From: Hydrogenophaga sp.
GTDB lineage: Bacteria; Pseudomonadota; Gammaproteobacteria; Burkholderiales; Burkholderiaceae_C
Direction of reading: 5' to 3'
NCBI GenBank assembly: GCA_020047875.1
Contig: JAIFNE010000103.1
Span: forward strand, 1 to 5,523
DNA: 5,523 bases
Part shown: positions 1 to 5,523 of the stretch, in pieces
Layout: every line of letters begins with the position of its first letter
How positions within the stretch are numbered: the stretch's first letter is position 1
Notes under the pieces: model-generated
What the model was told of the DNA's origin: nothing
The model's database searches: none
The model's input: only the letters and a program-made list of their open reading frames with translations
Position numbers and translations under genes: made by a program

Positions 1-33
1 TCCGGAATCGCCAATTTTTCTCTCCCAAACAGA

Positions 34-56
34 AAGGGCGCTGAAACAGCGCCCTT
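34..56 (-). terminator. Rho-independent-type terminator after aspS
   Basis: A perfect 10-bp inverted repeat (AAGGGCGCTG / CAGCGCCCTT) with a 3-nt loop begins about 19 nt past the aspS stop codon. Read on the minus strand, the stem is followed by TCTGTTT, a broken U-tract, which suits termination of the aspS transcript. In the plus direction the stem is followed by CATTCTG, so it is less likely to work that way. The imperfect U-run lowers certainty about efficiency, but the position and stem strength are typical of an operon end. Confidence 0.8.
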
Positions 57-75
57 CATTCTGCCGCCCTGACGA

Positions 76-1878
76 TCAGGCCGGCTTGGCCAGATCGGCG
101 TTGCGCAGACGAATGTGCAGCTCGCGCAGCTGCTTTTCCTCCACCAGCGACGGCGCCTGCGTGAGCAGACACTGCGCGCGCTGGGTTTTGGGGAAGGCGA
201 TCACGTCGCGAATCGAATCGGCACCGGTCATCAGCGTGACGATTCGGTCCAGGCCGAAGGCCAAGCCACCGTGAGGCGGCGCGCCGTACTGCAACGCGTC
301 GAGCAAGAAGCCAAATTTGATCTGCGCTTCTTCGGGCGTGATCTTCAGCGCGTCAAACACCTTTTGCTGCACCGCCGCGGTGTGGATACGCACCGAACCG
401 CCGCCGATTTCCCAACCGTTGAGCACCATGTCGTAGCCCTTGGCGATGCACTTCTCGGGCGCGGTCACCATCCAGTCCTCGTGGCCATCTTTGGGCGCGG
501 TGAACGGGTGGTGCACGGCGGTCCAGCGGTCGGCTTCTTCGTCGTGCTCGAACATCGGGAAGTCCACCACCCACATCGGCGCCCAGCGGTCTTCGAACAG
601 GCCGTTCTTTTTGCCCAGGGCACTGTGGCCGATCTTCAGGCGCAACGCACCGATGGCGTCGTTGACGATCTTTTCCTTGTCGGCACCGAAAAACAGAATG
701 TCGCCATCTTGCGCGCCGGTGCGCTGGAGGATTTCGGCGATCGCCTTGTCGTGCAGGTTCTTCACGATGGGCGACTGCAGGCCGTCCTTGCCCTTGGCCA
801 GTTCGTTGACCTTGATCCAGGCCAGGCCCTTGGCGCCGTAGATCTTGACGAATTCGGTGTAGGCGTCGATCTCGCTGCGCGGCATTTCCGCACCGCCGCG
901 CACGCACAGCGCGACCACGCGGCCGCCCTTCATCTGGGCCGGAGCGCTGAAGACCTTGAAGTCCACGTCGGCCATCACGTCGGTGAGTTCGGTGAACTCC
1001 ATCTTCACACGCAGGTCGGGCTTGTCGGAGCCAAAACGGTGCATGGCTTCGCTGTAGGCCATCACCGGGAACTCGCCGAGGTCCACGCCCAGGGTGTTCT
1101 GGAACACCGTTTTGATCATGCCCTGGAACATGTCGCGAATGTCCTGCTCGGTCAGGAACGAGGTCTCGATATCGATCTGCGTGAACTCGGGCTGGCGGTC
1201 AGCGCGCAGGTCTTCATCGCGGAAGCATTTGGTGATCTGGTAATAGCGGTCAAAGCCGGCCACCATGAGCAGCTGTTTGAACAGCTGGGGCGACTGCGGG
1301 AGCGCGAAAAAGTGACCGTCATGCACGCGGCTGGGCACCAGGTAGTCCCGCGCGCCTTCGGGTGTGCTCTTGGTGAGCATGGGGGTTTCGATGTCGATGA
1401 AGCCGTTGGCATCCAGGAACTTGCGCACCTCCATCGACACGCGGTAGCGCAGCATGAGGTTGTTCTGCATGTAGGGGCGACGCAGGTCCAGCACGCGGTG
1501 GGTGAGGCGCGTGGTCTCAGACAGGTTGTCGTCGTCGAGCTGGAACGGTGGCGTGACCGAAGGGTTGAGCACCTTCAGTTCATGACACAGCACCTCGATC
1601 TGGCCGCTTTTGAGCTTGTCGTTGGTGGTGCCGGCGGGGCGCGCACGCACCAGGCCGATGACCTGTACGCAGAACTCGTTGCGCACGTCTTCGGCGATGG
1701 CAAACATCTCGGCCCGATCGGGATCGCAGACCACCTGCACATAACCTTCGCGGTCGCGCAGATCAATGAAGATCACGCCGCCATGGTCACGGCGGCGGTT
1801 CACCCAGCCGCACAGGGAAACGGTCTCGCCCAGTTGGGCTTCGGTCACCAGACCGCAGTAGTGGGAGCGCATGGACAT
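76..1878 (-). CDS. aspS: Aspartyl-tRNA synthetase (AspRS), probably non-discriminating
   Basis: This cytosolic class IIb synthetase charges tRNA with aspartate using ATP. The 600-residue product has the normal bacterial length. Residues 1-105 form the OB-fold anticodon-binding domain, with CGWVNRRRDHGG at 23-34. The class II core follows, with motif 1 around 142-180, QSPQ at 195-198 and motif 2 (FRDEDLRADRQPEFTQID) at 219-236. A bacterial GAD insertion lies at about 290-425 and motif 3 (GGLAFGLDRIV) at 537-547. His32 and Gly83 align with the residues that mark the non-discriminating AspRS of Pseudomonas, so it probably also makes Asp-tRNA(Asn) for GatCAB; this is inference. The frame stays open upstream to 1959, but those 27 codons do not look like AspRS. 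I chose the ATG at 1878, preceded by GAAAG about 8 nt upstream; a second ATG at 1872 (MRSHYCG) is almost as good. It is the last gene before the terminator. Confidence 0.97.
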   Translation of the reverse strand: MSMRSHYCGLVTEAQLGETVSLCGWVNRRRDHGGVIFIDLRDREGYVQVVCDPDRAEMFAIAEDVRNEFCVQVIGLVRARPAGTTNDKLKSGQIEVLCHELKVLNPSVTPPFQLDDDNLSETTRLTHRVLDLRRPYMQNNLMLRYRVSMEVRKFLDANGFIDIETPMLTKSTPEGARDYLVPSRVHDGHFFALPQSPQLFKQLLMVAGFDRYYQITKCFRDEDLRADRQPEFTQIDIETSFLTEQDIRDMFQGMIKTVFQNTLGVDLGEFPVMAYSEAMHRFGSDKPDLRVKMEFTELTDVMADVDFKVFSAPAQMKGGRVVALCVRGGAEMPRSEIDAYTEFVKIYGAKGLAWIKVNELAKGKDGLQSPIVKNLHDKAIAEILQRTGAQDGDILFFGADKEKIVNDAIGALRLKIGHSALGKKNGLFEDRWAPMWVVDFPMFEHDEEADRWTAVHHPFTAPKDGHEDWMVTAPEKCIAKGYDMVLNGWEIGGGSVRIHTAAVQQKVFDALKITPEEAQIKFGFLLDALQYGAPPHGGLAFGLDRIVTLMTGADSIRDVIAFPKTQRAQCLLTQAPSLVEEKQLRELHIRLRNADLAKPA

Positions 1879-1899
1879 CTCAGTTTCTTTCAGCAGAAG

Positions 1900-1916
1900 A
1901 GCCGCAGTGCGCGGCT
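1900..1916 (-). other. Small hairpin upstream of the aspS ribosome-binding site
   Basis: The inverted repeat AGCCGC / GCGGCT with a 5-nt loop lies in the DUF502-aspS gap, about 20 nt before the aspS start. On the minus strand it follows a CCCCTTTTTC run rather than preceding a U-tract, so it is not a standard terminator. It could be a leader structure or a processing site, or it may be chance in GC-rich DNA. Confidence 0.25.
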
Positions 1917-1986
1917 GAAAAAGGGGCAGCGCGCCGGCAGCTTGGCCAGCACAGCGCACAGCGATTCAAAAGGAAGCTCGGTCGTG

Positions 1987-2655
1987 TCAAAGCGGTACCG
2001 CCGGCTTGGGCTTGGCGCCAAACGGTTTGGGACCGCCTGGCACGATGACGCCCATGGAGACGATGTGGGTGAGCGCTTCGTCCACGCTCATTTGCAGCGC
2101 CACGCAGTCGCTTTTGCGCACCAGTACAAAATACCCGCCTGTGGGGTTGGGCGTGGTGGGCACGAACACGCTGTGAAACTCGTCGGCCATCGACGCAGGT
2201 GAGCCTTGGGCCTGCAACTGGCGCAGCAGGTCGCCGCTGGGCGACCCGGTGAGAAAACCAATGGTCCACATGCCCGGGTGCGGCCACTGCACCAACAAGG
2301 CTTGGCGAAAGGCGTTGCCCTTTTCGGAAAACAGCGTGTCAGACACCTGTTTGACACCGGAGTAGATCGATCGCACCACCGGAATTCGGTGCAGCAGCGC
2401 ATGCCACCAGTTCACCAGCCGGTTGCCAATGAAGTTGGACGCCAGGGCGCCGATTGAGAGCACCACGATCAGCGCAAACGCCACGCCGAGCCCCGGCACA
2501 TGAACGCCAAAGACCTGATCTGGGTGCCAGTCCACTGGCAGGATGTTCAGGGTTTTGTCCAGCGTGAAGACCACCCACTCAAGCACCCACAGGGTGGTGA
2601 TCAGCGGCACCAGAACCAGCAGGCCCGACAGCAGCCATTTGCGCAAAGACGGCAT
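1987..2655 (-). CDS. DUF502 family inner-membrane protein
   Basis: The 222-residue product matches the DUF502 family, whose biochemical function is not established. The N-terminus is short and basic (MPSLRKW). It is followed by a hydrophobic helix at about 7-30 and a second at about 54-76, so both ends probably face the cytoplasm. Family-type segments are visible: RIPVVRSIYSGVKQV at 90-104, VFVPTTPNPTGGY at 163-175 and SMGV at 200-203. The tail is Pro/Lys-rich. The frame is open upstream to 2859, but that part overlaps the zinc-ribbon gene and is Arg/Pro/Gln-rich shadow sequence. The ATG at 2655 gives the normal family start. It lies 16 bp after the fmdB-like stop, with only a weak GGGA about 9 nt upstream, so the two genes are probably cotranscribed and translation may be coupled. 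The link to aspS downstream is positional only. Confidence 0.9.
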   Translation of the reverse strand: MPSLRKWLLSGLLVLVPLITTLWVLEWVVFTLDKTLNILPVDWHPDQVFGVHVPGLGVAFALIVVLSIGALASNFIGNRLVNWWHALLHRIPVVRSIYSGVKQVSDTLFSEKGNAFRQALLVQWPHPGMWTIGFLTGSPSGDLLRQLQAQGSPASMADEFHSVFVPTTPNPTGGYFVLVRKSDCVALQMSVDEALTHIVSMGVIVPGGPKPFGAKPKPAVPL

Positions 2656-2671
2656 GAGGGGCGGTCCCGGC

Positions 2672-3049
2672 CTAGCTGGCGCTGGATGGGCTGGTGGTCG
2701 GTGTCGCTGGCGCGCTGGCAGTTGCTGCCGAGCCAGCGCCCGCTGGTGCAGCGGCGGGCGGCTGAACTGCGCCGTCCGCGGCCTTGGCTGGGCTGCCAGT
2801 GTTGCCGTCAGCCTTTGTCTCGCTTCCCCCTTCGGCCTTTGGCGCTGCCGCTGCTGCACCGCCGTTGCCGTTGCGGAAATCGGTCACGTACCAGCCAGAG
2901 CCCTTGAGCTGAAAGCCGGCAGCGGTCACCTGCTTCTGAAAGGTGGCCTCACCGCAGGCCGGGCACACCGAAAGCGGCGCATCAGACATTTTCTGCAGAA
3001 CATCCTTGGCGTGACCGCAGGACGCGCACTTGTAGGCATAGATCGGCAT
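2672..3049 (-). CDS. FmdB-family zinc-ribbon protein with Ala/Pro-rich tail
   Basis: The first 60 residues are a typical FmdB-type putative regulatory domain. It opens with MPIYAYKC and carries two CxxC knuckles (Cys8/Cys11 and Cys29/Cys32) that should bind one zinc ion. GSGWYVTDFR follows at 51-60, a conserved end of the domain. The family was named after a gene thought to regulate formamidase, but a general function is unknown. Residues 62-125 are low-complexity Ala, Pro, Gly, Ser and Thr with a few charged residues, probably disordered. This makes the protein longer than the many members with little beyond the ribbon. The canonical first residues fix the start at 3049, although the Shine-Dalgarno match is poor. 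It appears to be the first gene of the unit running through DUF502 to aspS, with a promoter about 70 bp upstream. Confidence 0.9.
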   Translation of the reverse strand: MPIYAYKCASCGHAKDVLQKMSDAPLSVCPACGEATFQKQVTAAGFQLKGSGWYVTDFRNGNGGAAAAAPKAEGGSETKADGNTGSPAKAADGAVQPPAAAPAGAGSAATASAPATPTTSPSSAS

Positions 3050-3108
3050 GGTGAAACCCGGATAGAGAAGATCGGCATTGCCGGCGGCGAGCGGTTGCGG
3101 CCCCGGTA

Positions 3109-3146
3109 GAGAAACCCGCCATTATAAATTGCCGCTCGGGTTTCTC
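3109..3146. repeat. 10-bp perfect inverted repeat around the fmdB promoter
   Basis: GAGAAACCCG at 3109-3118 and its exact reverse complement CGGGTTTCTC at 3137-3146 flank an 18-bp AT-rich centre that contains the proposed -10 box. One arm overlaps the -35 region and the other covers the expected transcription start. Such a layout would suit an operator. As RNA it could form a stem with an 18-nt loop, but no U-tract follows on either strand. Confidence 0.55.
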
Positions 3147-3148
3147 AG
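3121..3148 (-). promoter_or_regulatory. Predicted sigma70 promoter for fmdB-DUF502-aspS
   Basis: On the minus strand a perfect TATAAT (3126 to 3121) lies 16 bp after CTGAGA (3148 to 3143), which matches four of six bases of TTGACA. This AT-rich patch stands out in a GC-rich window and sits in the ubiB-fmdB gap. The start would fall near 3114, giving a leader of about 65 nt. The call rests on motif match and position only. Confidence 0.55.
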
Positions 3149-3180
3149 GGTTTCAGCAGCACGGCCGGGCGATGCGGGCG

Positions 3181-4746
3181 CTACCAGATGCGCACCCGGG
3201 TAATGAGCTGCATCACCAGCAGGCCAATCAGAAAGCCCACGCCGCCCCAGATCACCGCCTGCAGCAGCCGGTTGGTGCGCCGCTGCTCGGCGAGCAAGGC
3301 GTCGAGTTCGCGCCGCAATTCGTGCGGCTTGTGCGCCAGGTAATCGTGGATCAGGCGCGGCAGCGCTGGCAGCAGCTTGGCGTATTGCGGCGCCTCTGCC
3401 TTGAGCTGCTGGAGCAGCTTCTGCGGCCCCACTTGCTCCAGCATCCACTTCTCCAAGAAGGGCTTGGCGGTGTTCCACAGGTCGAGCTCCGGATCCAGAT
3501 CACGCCCGAGACCCTCGATGTTGAGCAGGGTCTTCTGCAACAGCACAAGCTGGGGCTGAATTTCGACCTGGAAGCGGCGCGAGGTCTGGAACAAACGCAT
3601 CAGCACCATGCCCAGGGAAATCTCCTTCAGCGGGCGATCGAAATAGGGTTCGCAGACTGCGCGGATCGCACCTTCGAGCTCGTCGATGCGGGTCTCGGCA
3701 GGCACCCAGCCACTCTCCACATGCAGCTCGGCCACGCGCTTGTAGTCGCGGCGGAAAAAGGCGGTGAAGTTTTGCGCGAGGTACTCTTTGTCGAACTCGG
3801 TGAGCGTGCCGACAATGCCGAAGTCGAGCGAGATGTAGCGCCCGAAAGTGGCCGGGTCCAGACTCACCTGGATATTGCCCGGGTGCATGTCGGCGTGGAA
3901 AAAACCGTCGCGAAACACCTGGGTGAAGAAAATCGTGACACCGTCGCGTGCCAGCTTGGGTATGTCCACCCCGCGGCGGCGAAGTTCGGCCACCTTGTTG
4001 ATGGGCAGGCCGTGCATGCGCTCCATCACCATCACCTCGGTGTGGCAATAGTCCCAGAACATCTCGGGGATCAGCACCAGATCCAGCCCCGCCATGTTGC
4101 GGCGCAACTGGGCGGCGTTGGACGCTTCGCGCAGCAAATCAAGCTCCTCGTGGAGGTACTTGTCGAACTCGCCCACCACCTCACGCGGCTTGAGCCGCTT
4201 GCCGTCGGCCGACAGCTTCTCGACCCAACCCGCCATCATGCGCATCAGGCCAAGATCTTTCTCGATGGCCGGCAGCATGTTGGGTCGCAGAACCTTCACC
4301 GCCACCTCGCGTCCGCCATGGCGCCCGCTGCGCAGGGTGGCGAAGTGCACCTGCGCGATGGAGGCACTGGCCACCGGCACCTGCTCAAAGCGGGAAAAAA
4401 CCTCGTCCAGCGGCTTGCCAAAGGCGCGTTCGATGGTGGCCACCGCCACCGCGCTCGGGAACGGCGGCACGCGGTCCTGCAACAGGGCCAGCTCGTCCGC
4501 GATGTCGGGCGGCAGCAGATCGCGGCGGGTGGACAGCACCTGGCCGAACTTCACGAAGATCGGACCCAGCCGCTCCAGCGCCTCGCGCAGACGCACGCCG
4601 CGCGGCGATTCCAGCTTGCGCCCAAAACGCACGATGCGGGTGGCCAGGCGCAACCACGGGTGCTGGAAGCTGGAGAGGACCAGCTCATCCAGCCCGTAGC
4701 GCAGCACCACCCAGACGATGAACGCGCCGCGGTAAAGACGCGTCAT
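3181..4746 (-). CDS. ubiB: UbiB, ubiquinone biosynthesis atypical kinase/ATPase
   Basis: UbiB belongs to the ABC1/ADCK/COQ8 protein-kinase-like family and is needed for ubiquinone synthesis. It is thought to act as a membrane-associated ATPase that helps deliver hydrophobic intermediates, rather than as a protein kinase. The 521-residue product is close to the usual size. Visible family marks are KxGQ (K66-Q69), the Ala-rich loop ASASIAQV (126-133) replacing the Gly-rich loop, VAVK with Lys151, and ExD at Glu201-Asp203. The catalytic HADMHPGN (284-291) and the metal-binding DFG (308-310) follow. The C-terminus holds hydrophobic stretches at about 495-517, as expected for its membrane anchor. 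All key residues are intact. The ATG overlaps the ubiJ stop as ATGA and has no strong Shine-Dalgarno sequence, so translation is probably coupled to ubiJ. No clear terminator follows the stop. Confidence 0.96.
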   Translation of the reverse strand: MTRLYRGAFIVWVVLRYGLDELVLSSFQHPWLRLATRIVRFGRKLESPRGVRLREALERLGPIFVKFGQVLSTRRDLLPPDIADELALLQDRVPPFPSAVAVATIERAFGKPLDEVFSRFEQVPVASASIAQVHFATLRSGRHGGREVAVKVLRPNMLPAIEKDLGLMRMMAGWVEKLSADGKRLKPREVVGEFDKYLHEELDLLREASNAAQLRRNMAGLDLVLIPEMFWDYCHTEVMVMERMHGLPINKVAELRRRGVDIPKLARDGVTIFFTQVFRDGFFHADMHPGNIQVSLDPATFGRYISLDFGIVGTLTEFDKEYLAQNFTAFFRRDYKRVAELHVESGWVPAETRIDELEGAIRAVCEPYFDRPLKEISLGMVLMRLFQTSRRFQVEIQPQLVLLQKTLLNIEGLGRDLDPELDLWNTAKPFLEKWMLEQVGPQKLLQQLKAEAPQYAKLLPALPRLIHDYLAHKPHELRRELDALLAEQRRTNRLLQAVIWGGVGFLIGLLVMQLITRVRIW

Positions 4747-5387
4747 GCGGTGCTGCTCGAATCACCGCCCTGGGACCGACCGGCGCTGGCCGCTTCGGCG
4801 CCCGACCCGCTCGCAGCGCCCGAAGCGAAGGGCGAACGTGGCACACGCTCGGCGAACCGGCGCACCGCCTGGGCGGCCCCGCGGGCAAAACGGCCAATGG
4901 TGTGGGCAGTGGCGTCACCCACCACCCGCGAGAGGTCTTCCTCGACATCCCAGCGCACGTTGTCCACCAGCCAAGCCACCTCGGCGGCCAGCTGCACGTC
5001 ACCCTGAACATCCACCTCGGGCTTGTCACCTTGCATCACGCGCTGCGCGATCGCCAGCGGGGAATGCTGAGTCAACGTCATGGTGAGTTCGGGCACCGGG
5101 CTGTCCGAAGGACGCTCCAGCAGGCCGGCCGCGGTGGCGGCGAGCGTGAGGTGAAAGTCGCCCCACTGCATGCGCACGGGCTTGCCCTTCTGGCGTTTCA
5201 GGCGATCCTGGGCGGCCGGTTCCTGCATCAATACATGGTTGAGAAAAATGACCAGCCGGTTTTGCAGCTCGTCGACCACCCAGCCAGGGGGCTGCAGCTT
5301 ATTGAGCAGCGATTGCAAAAAGTCACGTGGCGCCGAGCCACCGTCAGCGCCCGGGCGGGCAACATCGTCGGAAGGGTTGTGATTCAT
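4743..5387 (-). CDS. ubiJ: UbiJ, SCP2-domain ubiquinone biosynthesis accessory factor
   Basis: The 214-residue product fits UbiJ, a soluble protein whose SCP2 (sterol-carrier-like) domain binds ubiquinone intermediates. It works with UbiK and the complex of hydroxylases and methyltransferases in aerobic synthesis. The SCP2-like part spans about 42-135, with LQNRLVIFLNHVL at 41-53 and VRMQWGDFHLTL at 71-82. A helical region with WDVEEDLSRVVGD (146-158) follows, a recognisable part of the family. Residues about 185-214 are a Ser/Gly/Ala-rich tail. Sequence similarity over the family is low, so position directly before ubiB supports the name. The frame is open to a GTG at 5450, but those 21 extra residues are Arg/Pro-rich and unconvincing. 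The ATG at 5387 is preferred, even though no Shine-Dalgarno sequence is visible. Confidence 0.88.
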   Translation of the reverse strand: MNHNPSDDVARPGADGGSAPRDFLQSLLNKLQPPGWVVDELQNRLVIFLNHVLMQEPAAQDRLKRQKGKPVRMQWGDFHLTLAATAAGLLERPSDSPVPELTMTLTQHSPLAIAQRVMQGDKPEVDVQGDVQLAAEVAWLVDNVRWDVEEDLSRVVGDATAHTIGRFARGAAQAVRRFAERVPRSPFASGAASGSGAEAASAGRSQGGDSSSTA

Positions 5388-5469
5388 GGCGTGGGATTTT
5401 GACGGAAAACCCCTGGACCGCGCGGGAAGCCGGCGGCAGGGCAAGGTCACCGCGCGGCGCGCGGCGGGG

Positions 5470-5523
5470 TCACTGGAGCGCCTGAACGCCGGCCACCAGC
5501 CAGCCGCCCTGCCCGGTCTTGTC
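5470..5523 (-). CDS. C-terminal fragment of an upstream gene, possibly Tim44-like
   Basis: Seventeen codons enter from the right edge and end in TGA at 5472-5470, about 82 bp before ubiJ. The peptide ends GGWLVAGVQALQ, which resembles the end of Tim44-like domain proteins that I recall lying next to ubiJ in related bacteria. The fragment is too short for a firm identification, and the frame itself is inferred from this resemblance and the well-placed stop. The neighbouring minus frame is also open, being the upstream extension of the ubiJ frame. Confidence 0.4.
   Translation of the reverse strand, partial: DKTGQGGWLVAGVQALQ

Noticed and set aside
1..33. Start of a further gene beyond the aspS terminator
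   Set aside because: Only 33 bases remain. They contain no start codon in a convincing context and no recognisable coding signal.
1879..1959. Upstream extension of aspS by 27 codons
   Set aside because: The extra residues are unlike any AspRS N-terminus, and the ATG at 1878 or 1872 gives the normal start. The extension covers the DUF502-aspS gap.
115..2202. Very long plus-strand open frame opposite aspS and DUF502 (695 codons)
   Set aside because: It is antisense to a certain AspRS gene and a DUF502 gene. The translation is rich in His, Gln, Val and Arg with no recognisable domain, as expected when GC-rich codon bias removes stops from the opposite strand.
2656..2859. N-terminal extension of the DUF502 protein by 68 codons
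   Set aside because: It overlaps the zinc-ribbon gene in another frame and is Arg/Gln/Pro-rich, whereas the ATG at 2655 begins with a typical basic stretch followed by a membrane helix.
3109..3146. Inverted repeat as a terminator for ubiB
   Set aside because: The loop would be 18 nt, no U-tract follows on the minus strand and a good -10 box sits in the loop, so a promoter or operator role fits better.
3172..5007. Long plus-strand open frame opposite ubiB and part of ubiJ (611 codons)
   Set aside because: It is antisense to intact ubiB, is His/Gln/Leu-rich and shows no domain. It is the same codon-bias artefact.
5388..5450. GTG start that would lengthen UbiJ by 21 residues
   Set aside because: The added peptide is Arg/Pro-rich and not family-like, and the ATG at 5387 gives a length close to known UbiJ proteins.

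Overview
The window is GC-rich and reads as a piece of betaproteobacterial chromosome, most likely Burkholderiales and probably Comamonadaceae. This rests on the character of the proteins and the gene order as I know them; no search was run. All convincing genes lie on the minus strand, so transcription runs from high to low coordinates. There are no mobile elements, CRISPR arrays, tRNA or rRNA genes. I see no sign of horizontal transfer.

In the direction of transcription: (1) at the right edge, the last 17 codons of a gene that may encode a Tim44-like protein; (2) ubiJ, an SCP2-domain accessory factor of ubiquinone synthesis; (3) ubiB, the atypical kinase/ATPase of ubiquinone synthesis, whose ATG overlaps the ubiJ stop as ATGA; (4) a gap of about 130 bp with a good sigma70-type promoter inside an inverted repeat; (5) a small FmdB-type zinc-ribbon protein with a long Ala/Pro-rich tail; (6) a DUF502 two-helix membrane protein starting 16 bp later; (7) after about 108 bp, aspS, aspartyl-tRNA synthetase; (8) a strong hairpin terminator just past aspS.

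The layout suggests two transcription units. One makes ubiquinone (ubiJ-ubiB, translationally coupled). The other, fmdB-DUF502-aspS, probably starts at the promoter near 3121-3148 and ends at the hairpin at 34-56. Read-through from ubiB into the second unit cannot be excluded, because no clear terminator follows ubiB. The aspartyl-tRNA synthetase carries the His and Gly residues associated with the non-discriminating enzyme, which suggests Asn-tRNA is made by transamidation in this organism.

I found no undescribed system. The points most worth a second look are the repeated GAAACCC/GGGTTTC motifs around the fmdB promoter, the AspRS specificity signature and the low-complexity tail of the FmdB protein. 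Long open frames on the plus strand opposite aspS and ubiB are antisense artefacts of GC-rich codon use.
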